Assembly: GCA_965227035.1 (NCBI GenBank)
Contig: OZ245724.1
Span: 3,348,001 to 3,412,000, forward strand
Source of the DNA: CBDDFQ01 sp965227035
Lineage (GTDB): Bacteria; Pseudomonadota; Gammaproteobacteria; Burkholderiales; Burkholderiaceae_C
DNA: 64,000 nucleotides
Direction: 5' to 3'
The notes under the pieces were generated by a model, which was given only the letters and a program-made list of their open reading frames with translations, was not told where the DNA came from and made no database searches. Made by a program: the position numbers and the translations under genes. Below, one piece after another: positions 35,907 through 45,329 of the stretch; the stretch's first letter is position 1, and every line of letters begins with the position of its first letter.

Positions 35907-37775
35907 TCAGATTTCGATCTTCGAGCCGAGCTCGACGACCGAGTTGTTCGGCAGGTTGAGGAAGTCGGCCGCAGCACCCGCGTTGTGGTGCATCTGCGCG
36001 AACAGTTTTTCGCGCCATGGAGCCATGCCGCTGCCGATGGTCGGGATGACCGTGTCGCGCGACAGGAAGTAGCTCGTGGTCATTGGGTCGAGACCGCAAC
36101 CGCGCGCACGCGCCTGCTGCAAGGCACGCGGCAAATCGAGATCGTTCTTGAATCCGTAGTGGACGATGATCTGCCAGCAATGGTGGCCCAGCGGCTGGAT
36201 CTCGACTCGTTTGTCCAGACCGATCCAGGGCACCTCGTGGTTCTTCACCGTGACGAACAGGTTCTGCTCGTGCAGCACCTTGTTGTGCTTCAGGTTGTGG
36301 AGCATTGCATTGGGAACCGTGCCGATTTCAGCGGTGAGAAACACAGCGGTGCCATCCACTCGCGCGGGAGGGCTGATGAACACCGATTCCAGAAAACTTT
36401 TGAGATCGATCGAATCTGCGTGTTGAGCCGCGCTGAGCAATCGGCGGCCCTCTTTCCAGGTGATCATGAGCGTGAACACGCCGCCGCCGATCACCAGCGG
36501 GAACCAGCCGCCCTCTGGGAGCTTGAGCAGGTTCGACGCGAAGAAGGCGAAGTCGACCACAAAGAACAGTCCGGTTGCCGCAATGCAGATCCAGAGCGGA
36601 TATTTCCAGCCGTAGCGAATCACGAAGAAGGTAAGGATGGTCGTGATCAGCATGTCGGTGGTGACCGCAATGCCGTATGCCGCCGCCAGATTGCTAGACG
36701 AACGGAACATGAGCACCGCCAGAACGATGGCGACGAACAAGCCCCAGTTCACGAACGGAATATATATTTGGCCCGCACTGCGCGCGCTGGTGTGTTCGAT
36801 GTTCAGGCGCGGCAGATAGCCGAGCTGGATCGCCTGCTTGGTCACGCTGAAAGCTCCGGTAATCAGCGCCTGAGATGCGATGACCGTGGCTAGGGTTGCC
36901 ATGACCACCAGGGGCAGAGTCGCCCATTCGGGTGCCATATGAAAGAACGGATTCACGACCGCGGAAGGCTCGGCCAAAAGCAGCGCGCCCTGGCCGAAAT
37001 AGTTGAGGGTCAAGGCGGGCATCACGACGGTAAACCAGGCCAGCCGGATCGGGCGTTTGCCGAAGTGGCCCAGATCGGCGTAAAGCGCTTCGGCACCGGT
37101 GACGCACAACACCATTGCGCCAAGAATGATGAAGGTGATGAACGGGTTATCCCAGATGAATTTGAAAGCGTAGGTCGGGCTGAGTGCTTTGAGAATTTCC
37201 GGGTGACCGATGATGTTGTGCACCCCGAGCGCCGCGATCACCACGAACCAGACGACCGTGATCGGACCGAAGAATTTACCGATGCCTGCGGTACCGCGTT
37301 TTTGCACCACGAACAGCATGAACAGAATGACCAGCGTGAGCGGTATGACGTACCGCTTGAAATGCGGCGACATCACTTCGAGACCTTCGACCGCCGAAAG
37401 CACCGAAATGGCCGGGGTGATGACGCCGTCGCCGTAAAAAAGCGACGTGCCGAAAATGCCGACGACGAGAAGGACGCTACGAAGCTGGGGTTTGTCTTTG
37501 ACCGCCTGCGACGCCAGGGCCAGCATCGCGATAAGTCCGCCCTCGCCGGCGTTGTCGGCCCGAAGAACAAGCACGACGTACTTGATGGACACGATGATGG
37601 TCAGCGTCCAGAAGAACATCGACAGGATGCCGTAGACGTTTTCGGGAGTGAATGGCACGTGGCCCGCGCCGAACACCTCTTTCAAGGCATACAGGACGCT
37701 GGTACCGATATCGCCGTAGACGACACCGATGGCACCCAGGGTGAGTGCTGCGAGAGACGATTTGGTGACTGACAC
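35907..37775 (-). CDS. kup: Potassium uptake protein Kup
   Basis: Low-affinity K+:H+ symporter. At 622 residues it has about twelve membrane helices with the diagnostic LGAIGVVYGDIGTS (residues 14-27), GDGVITPAISVLSAVEGL, and a hydrophilic C-terminal domain ending in PNNSVVELGSKIEI. The start is GTG at 37775 and has no Shine-Dalgarno; a terminator-like hairpin with T-run ends one base upstream of it. Transcription into kup would therefore depend on readthrough or on a promoter inside or beside the hairpin. Confidence 0.94.
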   Translation of the reverse strand: MSVTKSSLAALTLGAIGVVYGDIGTSVLYALKEVFGAGHVPFTPENVYGILSMFFWTLTIIVSIKYVVLVLRADNAGEGGLIAMLALASQAVKDKPQLRSVLLVVGIFGTSLFYGDGVITPAISVLSAVEGLEVMSPHFKRYVIPLTLVILFMLFVVQKRGTAGIGKFFGPITVVWFVVIAALGVHNIIGHPEILKALSPTYAFKFIWDNPFITFIILGAMVLCVTGAEALYADLGHFGKRPIRLAWFTVVMPALTLNYFGQGALLLAEPSAVVNPFFHMAPEWATLPLVVMATLATVIASQALITGAFSVTKQAIQLGYLPRLNIEHTSARSAGQIYIPFVNWGLFVAIVLAVLMFRSSSNLAAAYGIAVTTDMLITTILTFFVIRYGWKYPLWICIAATGLFFVVDFAFFASNLLKLPEGGWFPLVIGGGVFTLMITWKEGRRLLSAAQHADSIDLKSFLESVFISPPARVDGTAVFLTAEIGTVPNAMLHNLKHNKVLHEQNLFVTVKNHEVPWIGLDKRVEIQPLGHHCWQIIVHYGFKNDLDLPRALQQARARGCGLDPMTTSYFLSRDTVIPTIGSGMAPWREKLFAQMHHNAGAAADFLNLPNNSVVELGSKIEI

Positions 37776-37776
37776 T

Positions 37777-37801
37777 AAAAAGCCGGACAGCCCTGTCGGG
37801 C
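37777..37801 (-). terminator. Intrinsic terminator directly before the kup start codon
   Basis: On the minus strand GCCCGACAG and CTGTCCGGC form a stem with one C-C mismatch and a tight loop, followed by five T. It lies 70 bases after the gshA stop and the T-run ends one base before the kup GTG. It should end the gshA transcript, yet it occupies the place where the kup ribosome site would be. Confidence 0.6.
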
Positions 37802-37870
37802 CGCCGGATCATTTACTTGGACTGGCTATTTTGCGTCAGAACCGATGCCCGAATCGAGCCACCGGTCGTA

Positions 37871-39166
37871 TCAGTCGTAGACCTCGGCGTCGGGATCGGT
37901 CGCTTCCAGCTCGTAACTTGCGGCCAGCATGGCCAGTCTCGCAATGACGCCATACATATAGAAGCGATTCGGCGCGCTGGCTCCGGGCTTGATTCCAGGC
38001 TGGGGCAAATGCGTGCTGTCGTCAAAAGCCAACGGAACAAAGCTGGCTCCAGGGGCATTCAGGTTCTCGTCAACGCCCCGATCGGCGTGAACACGATAGA
38101 AACCGCCCACCACGTAGCGATCCATCATGTAGACCACGGGTTCGGCCACCGCGTCGTTGATGCGCTCGTTGGTGAGCACGCCTTCCTGGATGATCACGTC
38201 GCTGACCGCCTGACCGTCCTTGATGACGCTCATCTTGTTGCGGGTCTTGCGGTTGACCACGTCGAGCTCTTTCACATCGCGCACGGTCATGATGCCCATG
38301 CCGTAGGTGCCGTTGTCGGCCTTGACCACCACGAACGGCTTCTCGTTGATGCCGTATTCCTTGTATTTGCGGCGCGTCTTGGTCAGCAGCGCATCGACGT
38401 TGCTCACCAGGCATTCCATGCCGGTGCCTTCGGCGAAGTTCACGTCACCGCAGCGGGTGAACATCGGGTTGATCAGCCAGGGATCGATACCGAGCAGCTT
38501 GCCGAAGCGCTTGGAGACTTCTTCGTAGCTGTGGAAGTGATTGCTCTTGCGGCGAACCGACCAGCCGCCGTGCAGCGGTGGCAGCAGGTACTGCTCATGC
38601 AGGTCTTCCAGGATCCCGGGCGCACCTGCCGACAGATCGTTGTTCATCAGGATTGTGCAGGGATCGAAATCCTTCAATCCCAGACGACGCCTGCTGCGGA
38701 TGACCGGCTCGAGGACGACCGAATCGCCGTTGGGCAGATCGATCTTGGTGGGTTCCTTGATGTCGGGATTGATCGAGCCGATCCGGACATTCAAACCAGC
38801 CATGTGGAAGATGCGCGCCAGTTGCGCGACGTTCGCCAGATAGAAGGTATTGCGGGTGTGATTTTCGGGAATGACCAGCAGATTGCGGGCTTCCGGGCAG
38901 ATCTTTTCGATTGCCGCTTGCGCCGCCTGAACGGCCAGCGGGAGCATTTCGCGGGTCAGGTTGTTCCAGCCGCCGGGGTACAGATTGGTATCGACCGGGG
39001 CCAGCTTGAAGCCGGCGTTGCGGATATCGACCGAGGTGTAGAACGGGGGCGTGTGCTCCATCCATTCCAGACGAAACCAGCGTTCGATTGCCGGCATGGA
39101 ATCGAGGATGCGTTGTTCGAGTTCGTTGATCGGGCCGGTGAGTGCGGTGATGAGATGGGGAACCAT
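37871..39166 (-). CDS. gshA: Glutamate-cysteine ligase (proteobacterial GshA type)
   Basis: Makes gamma-glutamylcysteine, the first step of glutathione synthesis. The 431-residue protein belongs to the form common in betaproteobacteria: PGGWNNLTREMLPL near residues 64-77, NNDLSAGAPG, TRCGDVNFAEGTGMECLV and the ATP-binding KPFVVVKADNGTYGMGI near 278. It differs from E. coli GshA and from the YbdK-type ligase at 10.8 kb. AAGG lies seven bases before the ATG. Confidence 0.93.
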   Translation of the reverse strand: MVPHLITALTGPINELEQRILDSMPAIERWFRLEWMEHTPPFYTSVDIRNAGFKLAPVDTNLYPGGWNNLTREMLPLAVQAAQAAIEKICPEARNLLVIPENHTRNTFYLANVAQLARIFHMAGLNVRIGSINPDIKEPTKIDLPNGDSVVLEPVIRSRRRLGLKDFDPCTILMNNDLSAGAPGILEDLHEQYLLPPLHGGWSVRRKSNHFHSYEEVSKRFGKLLGIDPWLINPMFTRCGDVNFAEGTGMECLVSNVDALLTKTRRKYKEYGINEKPFVVVKADNGTYGMGIMTVRDVKELDVVNRKTRNKMSVIKDGQAVSDVIIQEGVLTNERINDAVAEPVVYMMDRYVVGGFYRVHADRGVDENLNAPGASFVPLAFDDSTHLPQPGIKPGASAPNRFYMYGVIARLAMLAASYELEATDPDAEVYD

Positions 39167-39279
39167 GCGGCCTTCTATGTCGTGCGGGAGCTATCGAAAC
39201 GTCAAATGACTGACTGAATTCTAGGGATATCGGGGCGTCGACGCAGCTTGCAAGAGCGATGGACTCACGAAAGTAACGG

Positions 39280-40566
39280 TCAGGTACGAATCTCGCCGTT
39301 GCCGAGCACCACCCATTTGAGCGAAGTCAGCCCTTCGATACCGACCGGGCCGCGTGCGTGGAACTTGTCGGTAGAAATTCCGATTTCAGCACCCAAGCCG
39401 AATTCGAATCCATCGGCGAAGCGAGTACTAGCGTTGACCATCACGCTGGCCGAATCGACCTCCCGCAAAAACCGCTGTGCGTGCATGTGGTCGCGGGTCA
39501 TGATCGCGTCCGTGTGGTGGCTGCTGTAGTGATTGATGTGAGCGATGGCTTCGTCCAGACCGCCCACCACCTTGATGCTGATGACCGCAGCAAGGTACTC
39601 GTCGTACCAGTCCTGCTCGACCGCCGGCGTCAACTGCGCATTGGTCAATTTAGCCGAGGAAAGCACAGATAGCGACTCTGGATCGCATCGCATCTCGACG
39701 CCCTTGGCCGCGTAGATGGCACCGATTTTCGGGAGGAATTCTGCGGCAACGCTTCTGGCAACCAGCAATCCTTCGATCGCGTTGCAGGGGCTGTATTTCT
39801 GGGTTTTGGCGTTGTCTGCCACGACCACCGCCATATCTATGTCCGCCGGATCGTCCACGTAAACATGGCAATTTCCGTCCAGATGCTTGATGACCGGCAC
39901 CTTGGCCTCGCGGCTGATTCGCTCGATCAGGCTCTTGCCGCCGCGCGGGATGATCACGTCTACGTATTGCGGCATCGCGATGAGCTGACCCACCGCTTCG
40001 CGATCGGTCGTCTGCACGAGTTGCACTGCATCGGCTGGCAATCCAGAGTCTTCAAGTGCCTTCTGCACCAGCTTGGCCAGCGCCCGATTCGATTCGATCG
40101 CTTCCGAGCCACCACGCAAGATGCAGGCGTTGCCGCTCTTGATGGACAGGCTGGCAGCCTCGATGGTGACATTGGGACGGCTCTCGAAAATCATGCCGAA
40201 CACACCGATAGGCACCCGCATCTGGCCGACGCGAATGCCGCTGGGCTGCTGCTTCATGCCGATGATCTCGCCGATGATGTCCGGCATCGCGGCCAGTTGC
40301 TCGCAGCCGATTGCAATGGTTTCGATGGTTTTGGGCGACAGCTTCAGCCGGTCGACCATGGGTGCCGAAAGGCCCGCCGCGGTCGCACGGTCTATGTCTT
40401 TGGCGTTGTCTATTTGAAGCGGCGCGCTGTTTTCTCGCAGCAGCCCGGCCAGTCGCAGCAGGGCTGCGCGTTTGGACGCCGAGGAGGCACGTGCCAGCTC
40501 GGCAGATGCCTGCTTGGCCTGCAGCCCGAGCGTCTGCATGTATTCGGAAACATTGAGCGCGTTCAT
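39280..40566 (-). CDS. proA: Gamma-glutamyl phosphate reductase
   Basis: Reduces glutamyl phosphate to glutamate semialdehyde in proline synthesis. The 428-residue enzyme shows GVFGMIFESRPNVT (124-137), the NADPH-binding GGSEAIESNRAL, HLDGNCHVYVD and the catalytic cysteine in KYSPCNAIEGLLVA. I chose the ATG at 40566, which overlaps the holA stop by four bases (ATGA). The proB kinase gene is not in the window; proA beside holA is the normal Burkholderiales order. Confidence 0.95.
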   Translation of the reverse strand: MNALNVSEYMQTLGLQAKQASAELARASSASKRAALLRLAGLLRENSAPLQIDNAKDIDRATAAGLSAPMVDRLKLSPKTIETIAIGCEQLAAMPDIIGEIIGMKQQPSGIRVGQMRVPIGVFGMIFESRPNVTIEAASLSIKSGNACILRGGSEAIESNRALAKLVQKALEDSGLPADAVQLVQTTDREAVGQLIAMPQYVDVIIPRGGKSLIERISREAKVPVIKHLDGNCHVYVDDPADIDMAVVVADNAKTQKYSPCNAIEGLLVARSVAAEFLPKIGAIYAAKGVEMRCDPESLSVLSSAKLTNAQLTPAVEQDWYDEYLAAVISIKVVGGLDEAIAHINHYSSHHTDAIMTRDHMHAQRFLREVDSASVMVNASTRFADGFEFGLGAEIGISTDKFHARGPVGIEGLTSLKWVVLGNGEIRT

Positions 40567-41666
40567 GCCGTAATTTTCGCACGCATGCCATTTGCCCCGG
40601 TAGGCTGGGGTTGCCGCTGTCCGGGCTGGCATTCCATGGCCAGCATCATCGCAAGCCGATGCAGCGCCTGCCAACCGTTGGCCGGCCATCCCGCAGGACG
40701 CAAACCCTTGACGATGCCGTCGACCAGATGTGCCGAATGCAGAAGGTTGGACAGGGTCGTGTCCGTGATTCGCGGAAGCACTCTTTCGAAAAGGCGCTCT
40801 TTGACGCCCCAGATGCGCTGCTCCCGCAGCGCCATCGGCAGCGGTTTGCCGCCGACCATCGCGTCCTTGATTCGCTTTAACGCGCGTATGTCTTCCGACA
40901 GCGTGTAGTGCACCAGCACCTCGGCTTCGCCTTCTGCCTGCAGTCCGTCGAGCATTCGCTGTACTCGCGGAAGGTGCCCAGCGAGCACCGCTTCAGACAG
41001 CTTGAACACGTCGTACCGCGCCACGTTCAAAACTGCGCTTTCGATCTGCTCGAAATTCAGTTCGCCCTGCGGGTACAGCAGCGCCAGCTTCTGGATTTCC
41101 TGATGCGCGGCCAGCAGATTGCCTTCGACCCGATCAGCAAAAAACTGCAGAGTGCGCTGGCCCTCTTCGCCGGCGGTCACTCGCTGCCCTTGCAACGAAA
41201 GGCGATGCGCGATCCAGCCCGTCAACGCGGCTCGCTCGACAGGATCGATCTGTATGCAGACTCCCGACTCGAGTGCGCCGAACCAGGCGCCCGACTTCGT
41301 CATCTTGTCCAGCTTCGGGAGGATGAATATGGTGAGGGTGGAATCGTTGCCTTGCGCCTGCGTGGCGAGTTGCTGAATCGCGGGCGATCCTTCCTTGCCG
41401 GGCTTGCCCGATGGGACGCGAATCTCGACGATCTGCTTGTCTGCGAACAGGCTCAGCGATCCGCTCGCCGCCAGCACTTCGCTCCAGTCGAAATGCGCCC
41501 CTGACACGGTGTGTGAAGTACGTTCGCTGAATCCGTCCTTGCGCGCTGCTTCGCGAATCGAATCGACCGCCTCCTGAATCAGCAGCGGCTCGTCGCCGTG
41601 AACCGTGTAGAGGGGCCGAACACCTTTTTGCAGATGCGCGGCGAGTTGGGCAAGGGCTAGTTGCAT
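40563..41666 (-). CDS. holA: DNA polymerase III delta subunit
   Basis: Clamp-loader subunit that opens the beta clamp. The 367-residue protein has the N-terminal LYTVHGDEPLLIQEAVDSIR stretch, IRVPSGKPGKEGSPAIQQLA, EGNLLAAHQEIQKLALLYP, and a C-terminal helical collar domain. Translationally coupled to proA downstream; 16 bases after lptE, consistent with the leuS-lptE-holA-proA unit. Confidence 0.94.
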   Translation of the reverse strand: MQLALAQLAAHLQKGVRPLYTVHGDEPLLIQEAVDSIREAARKDGFSERTSHTVSGAHFDWSEVLAASGSLSLFADKQIVEIRVPSGKPGKEGSPAIQQLATQAQGNDSTLTIFILPKLDKMTKSGAWFGALESGVCIQIDPVERAALTGWIAHRLSLQGQRVTAGEEGQRTLQFFADRVEGNLLAAHQEIQKLALLYPQGELNFEQIESAVLNVARYDVFKLSEAVLAGHLPRVQRMLDGLQAEGEAEVLVHYTLSEDIRALKRIKDAMVGGKPLPMALREQRIWGVKERLFERVLPRITDTTLSNLLHSAHLVDGIVKGLRPAGWPANGWQALHRLAMMLAMECQPGQRQPQPTGANGMRAKITA

Positions 41667-41682
41667 CGCTGCGCAGTCCCGG

Positions 41683-42183
41683 TCACAGCTCTTTGATCGC
41701 CGCGAGGCGTCGCAGAACCTGCTGAACGATGTCTTTTTCCATGTCGGTGTAGAGCAGGAGTTCTTCCTGGTCTTTCGCCTGGACGATGGTTTCGTTGTAG
41801 CTGATATCGCGGCGCTGCAGCAGCTCGGTAGACGGAATCAGCTCGTTCCCTGCAAGCGTGCGCACTCTGAAGGTGAATCGAAGGCGAATTTCAAGCTCTC
41901 GCACCTGGCCCGATGCATTCAAGCCGACCACGGTACGCTCCCGCTGATCGCCCAGCACGTCCAGAATCGCGTCGGCTTGCGTCAGCTGGCGCGGGTCGGT
42001 GAAGAGTTGAACATCCGAGTTGGACGCCATGTTTCGCTTGAGCATGTTCACCAGACTCGAATTCGCGGCGCCGCCGATGTACAGCGACTTGAACGCGAAC
42101 ACCGGGGCTTTGCGAAGCTCGAATCCGCAGGCGCTGAGCGCTGCTGAGCTGATCACGGCAAGAGCGAAAGTTCTGCGGTTCAT
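41683..42183 (-). CDS. lptE: LPS-assembly lipoprotein LptE
   Basis: Outer-membrane lipoprotein that plugs the LptD barrel and helps LPS insertion. The 166-residue precursor has a lipoprotein signal with lipobox LSAC (Cys19), then CGFELRKAPVFAFKSLYI, typical of LptE/RlpB. Its ATG overlaps the leuS stop by four bases, the usual arrangement in betaproteobacteria. Confidence 0.93.
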   Translation of the reverse strand: MNRRTFALAVISSAALSACGFELRKAPVFAFKSLYIGGAANSSLVNMLKRNMASNSDVQLFTDPRQLTQADAILDVLGDQRERTVVGLNASGQVRELEIRLRFTFRVRTLAGNELIPSTELLQRRDISYNETIVQAKDQEELLLYTDMEKDIVQQVLRRLAAIKEL

Positions 42184-44825
42184 TGGGCAATCACGATGTT
42201 CACCAGACGTCCTGGCACGATGATGATTTTCTTGGGCGCGGCACCCGCAGCTTGCTTGACGAAAGCTTCGCTGGCAACTGCGGTTTCCTCGATCTGTTGC
42301 TTGCTCGCGCCGGCCGGCACGACGATGGAGCCGCGCAGCTTGCCGTTCACCTGCACCATCAACTCGATCTCGTCCTGCTTGAGCGCCGCTTCGTCCACTT
42401 GCGGCCACGGCGCATCGAGCAGATCGCCGTGGACCTTGTCGAACGCGAGTTCGGTCCAGAGCTGCTGCGAAATGTGCGGCGTGACCGGATAAAGCGCGCG
42501 CAGGAGAATGCCCATGCCTTCTGCGATAGCGGCGTTCGCCGAAGCGGACCCATCGCTCTTGAAGTCTTCAAGGGCGTTGATCATCTTCATGGCACCCGAC
42601 ACCACCGTGTTGTATTGCATGCGCTGGTAGTCGTAGTCGACCTGGCGCAGCAGCGTGTGCATCTCGAGGCGAAGCGCTTTCGTGTCCTTGGAAGCGCCGG
42701 AAAAATCGGCCTTCGAAGGGACCGCCTTGCTGAGGGCGTCCGCATTCTTGAAGGCGAACTGCCATACACGGCGCATGAAGCGGTACGAGCCCTCCACGCC
42801 GGCATCGTTCCACTCGAGAGTGGCTTCCGGCGGCGCAGTGAACATGGTGTACAGGCGAGCCGTATCGGCGCCGTACTTCTCGATCAGATCTTGCGGGTCG
42901 ACACCGTTGTTCTTGCTCTTGCTCATGGTGCCGACACCTTCGTAGGTGATGGCCGAGCCGTCGCTCTTCAACTTCGCACCGACGACCTTGCCGGATTCGT
43001 CATGAACATCTTCCACGTCCTTGGGCCAGAAGTATTCGATGCCGCCCTTCTCGCCCTTGCGCGAGTAGATGTGGTTGAGCACCATGCCCTGCGTGAGCAG
43101 TTTCGTGAACGGTTCGTCTACCTTTACCAGCCCCAGATCGCGCATCACCTTCGTCCAGAAGCGCGCGTACAACAAGTGAAGAATCGCGTGTTCGATGCCG
43201 CCGATGTACTGATCCATCGGCATCCAGTAATCGGCGCCCTCGGCCACCATCGCCTGGTCGTTCTTCGGATCGCAATAGCGCATGAAGTACCAGGACGAAT
43301 CGACGAAGGTATCCATGGTGTCGGTTTCGCGACGCGATGGCTTGCCGCAGATCGGACATCCGACGTTCAGGAAATCGGCGCGTTTGTTCAGCGGATTTCC
43401 GGATCCGTCCGGCACGCAATCTTGTGGAAGAACGACCGGCAGATCTTTCTCGGGCACAGGCACTGCGCCGTGCTCGTCGCAATGGATGATCGGGATCGGA
43501 GTGCCCCAATAACGCTGGCGGCTCACGCCCCAGTCGCGAAGGCGCCATGTGGTTTTGAGATCGCCAAGACCTTTGGCCTGCAGCGCATGCGCGACCGCTT
43601 TCACTGCATCTAGATGCGACAAGCCGCTGAAACTGTCCGAGTTGATCGTGACGCTCTCGGTCTTGTCGCCGTACCAGTCCTGCCAGTGGTTGTAGTCGTA
43701 GTGCTCGCCATCGACCAGCACCACCTGCTTGATATCGATGCCGTATTTTTTGGCGAAAGCGAAATCGCGTTCGTCGTGTGCCGGCACGCCCATGACCGCG
43801 CCGTCGCCGTAGCTCATGAGCACGTAGTTGCCGACCCAGACCGCCACCTGCTCACCGGTCAAAGGATGCTCGACGAACAAGCCGGTATCGACGCCGTTCT
43901 TTTCCTGCGTGGCGAGTTCGGCTTCGGTCGTGCCGCCGCTCTTCGCTTTTTCGATGAACGCGGCAACTGCCGGATTCGACGCTGCGGCGTGCGTCGCAAT
44001 CGGATGCTCGGGTGCCACCGCGCAGAACGTGACGCCCATGATGGTGTCGGCGCGTGTCGTGAATACGTACATCTTGCCGTCGCCGATCAAGGCGCCCGAC
44101 GCGTCTTTGATTTCATGCGGGAACGCGAAGCGAACACCCTCGCTCTTGCCGATCCAGTTCTCCTGCATCAGCTTCACACGCTCGGGCCAGCCGGGCAATT
44201 TGCTCTTGGTGTGCTCCAGCAGTTCTTCGGCGTAATCGGTGATCTTCAGGTAGTACCCGGGAATCTCGCGCTTCTCGACCACCGCGCCTGTGCGCCAGCC
44301 CTTGCCGTCGATCACCTGCTCGTTTGCCAGCACGGTCATGTCGACCGGATCCCAGTTCACGACCTGAGTCTTGCGATACGCAATGCCTTTTTCCAGCATC
44401 TTGAGGAACAGCCACTGGTTCCACTTGTAGTACGACGGATCGCAGGTTGCGACTTCGCGCGACCAGTCGATCGCAAGCCCCATGGCCTGCATCTGCTTCT
44501 TCATGTAGGCGATGTTGTCGTAGGTCCACTTGGCCGGCGGCACACCGTTCTTCATGGCTGCGTTTTCTGCGGGCAGACCGAAGGCATCCCAGCCCATCGG
44601 CATGAGTACGTTGTAGCCGTTCATGCGCAGATAGCGCGTGAGCATGTCGTTGATCGTGTAGTTGCGCACATGACCCATGTGCAGCTTGCCGCTGGGATAA
44701 GGCAGCATCGAGCAGGCGTAGAACTTCTTGCGGCTCGCGTCTTCCGACACGCGGTAGACGTCGCGACTTGTCCAGTCGGCCTGCGCGCTCTTTTCGATCT
44801 CGGAATGGTTGTATCTGTCTTGCAT
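42180..44825 (-). CDS. leuS: Leucyl-tRNA synthetase
   Basis: Charges tRNA-Leu. The 881-residue class I enzyme has the HIGH motif as HMGH in PYPSGKLHMGHVRNY (residues 42-56), an editing domain with FTTRADTIMGVTFCAVAPEH, a zinc-type CPICGKPSRRETDTMDTFVDSSWY insert, and the second signature as TMSKSKNNGVDP, where Thr replaces the usual first Lys of KMSKS. Followed immediately by lptE and preceded by exbD at 6 bases. Confidence 0.97.
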   Translation of the reverse strand: MQDRYNHSEIEKSAQADWTSRDVYRVSEDASRKKFYACSMLPYPSGKLHMGHVRNYTINDMLTRYLRMNGYNVLMPMGWDAFGLPAENAAMKNGVPPAKWTYDNIAYMKKQMQAMGLAIDWSREVATCDPSYYKWNQWLFLKMLEKGIAYRKTQVVNWDPVDMTVLANEQVIDGKGWRTGAVVEKREIPGYYLKITDYAEELLEHTKSKLPGWPERVKLMQENWIGKSEGVRFAFPHEIKDASGALIGDGKMYVFTTRADTIMGVTFCAVAPEHPIATHAAASNPAVAAFIEKAKSGGTTEAELATQEKNGVDTGLFVEHPLTGEQVAVWVGNYVLMSYGDGAVMGVPAHDERDFAFAKKYGIDIKQVVLVDGEHYDYNHWQDWYGDKTESVTINSDSFSGLSHLDAVKAVAHALQAKGLGDLKTTWRLRDWGVSRQRYWGTPIPIIHCDEHGAVPVPEKDLPVVLPQDCVPDGSGNPLNKRADFLNVGCPICGKPSRRETDTMDTFVDSSWYFMRYCDPKNDQAMVAEGADYWMPMDQYIGGIEHAILHLLYARFWTKVMRDLGLVKVDEPFTKLLTQGMVLNHIYSRKGEKGGIEYFWPKDVEDVHDESGKVVGAKLKSDGSAITYEGVGTMSKSKNNGVDPQDLIEKYGADTARLYTMFTAPPEATLEWNDAGVEGSYRFMRRVWQFAFKNADALSKAVPSKADFSGASKDTKALRLEMHTLLRQVDYDYQRMQYNTVVSGAMKMINALEDFKSDGSASANAAIAEGMGILLRALYPVTPHISQQLWTELAFDKVHGDLLDAPWPQVDEAALKQDEIELMVQVNGKLRGSIVVPAGASKQQIEETAVASEAFVKQAAGAAPKKIIIVPGRLVNIVIAQ

Positions 44826-44831
44826 GAAGAA

Positions 44832-45299
44832 TTAGGAGGCGGGGCGCTTCGCTGGAGATGGATTGTTCTTGGGGACTGCCGCGGAAGCGCCGGGATCGGC
44901 GACGAAACCGATACGCGAGAGTCCCGCTTTTTGCGCGATGCCTATGGTCTCGACGACACGTCCGTAAGGCACCTGCTCATCGGCACGCAGCTGCACTTCG
45001 GTATTGGGATTTTTGGCAGATTCGCTGAAAAGCTGGATCGACAGCTGGGCCGCGTCCACCGGCTTGTCGTTCAGGAACACCTGACCGCTTTTATCGATGA
45101 CGACCGTGACGAACGCAGGCAAGTCACTCGCAGTTGCCGCTTCCGACTTCGGCAGATCGAGCCTGATCGAGCTGGCAAGCAAGGGCGCGGTAATGATGAA
45201 GATCACCACGAGCACCAGCATGACGTCGACCAGCGGGGTGACGTTGATCTCGCTCATCGGCTGAGACTGCTTGGTGCGTTCGAGTAATCCGAATGCCAT
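44832..45299 (-). CDS. exbD: ExbD/TolR-family biopolymer transport protein
   Basis: A 155-residue inner-membrane protein with one helix (VDVMLVLVVIFIITAPLLA) holding the conserved proton-path aspartate (Asp25), preceded by MSEINVTPLVD, and a periplasmic domain. With ExbB it uses the proton gradient to energise TonB or a Tol-type system. No tonB or tol genes are in the window, so the partner is unknown. It follows exbB by 30 bases. Confidence 0.93.
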   Translation of the reverse strand: MAFGLLERTKQSQPMSEINVTPLVDVMLVLVVIFIITAPLLASSIRLDLPKSEAATASDLPAFVTVVIDKSGQVFLNDKPVDAAQLSIQLFSESAKNPNTEVQLRADEQVPYGRVVETIGIAQKAGLSRIGFVADPGASAAVPKNNPSPAKRPAS

Positions 45300-45329
45300 G
45301 TGTGCTTTCGCCCTGGTGGCCGGAGCCGG

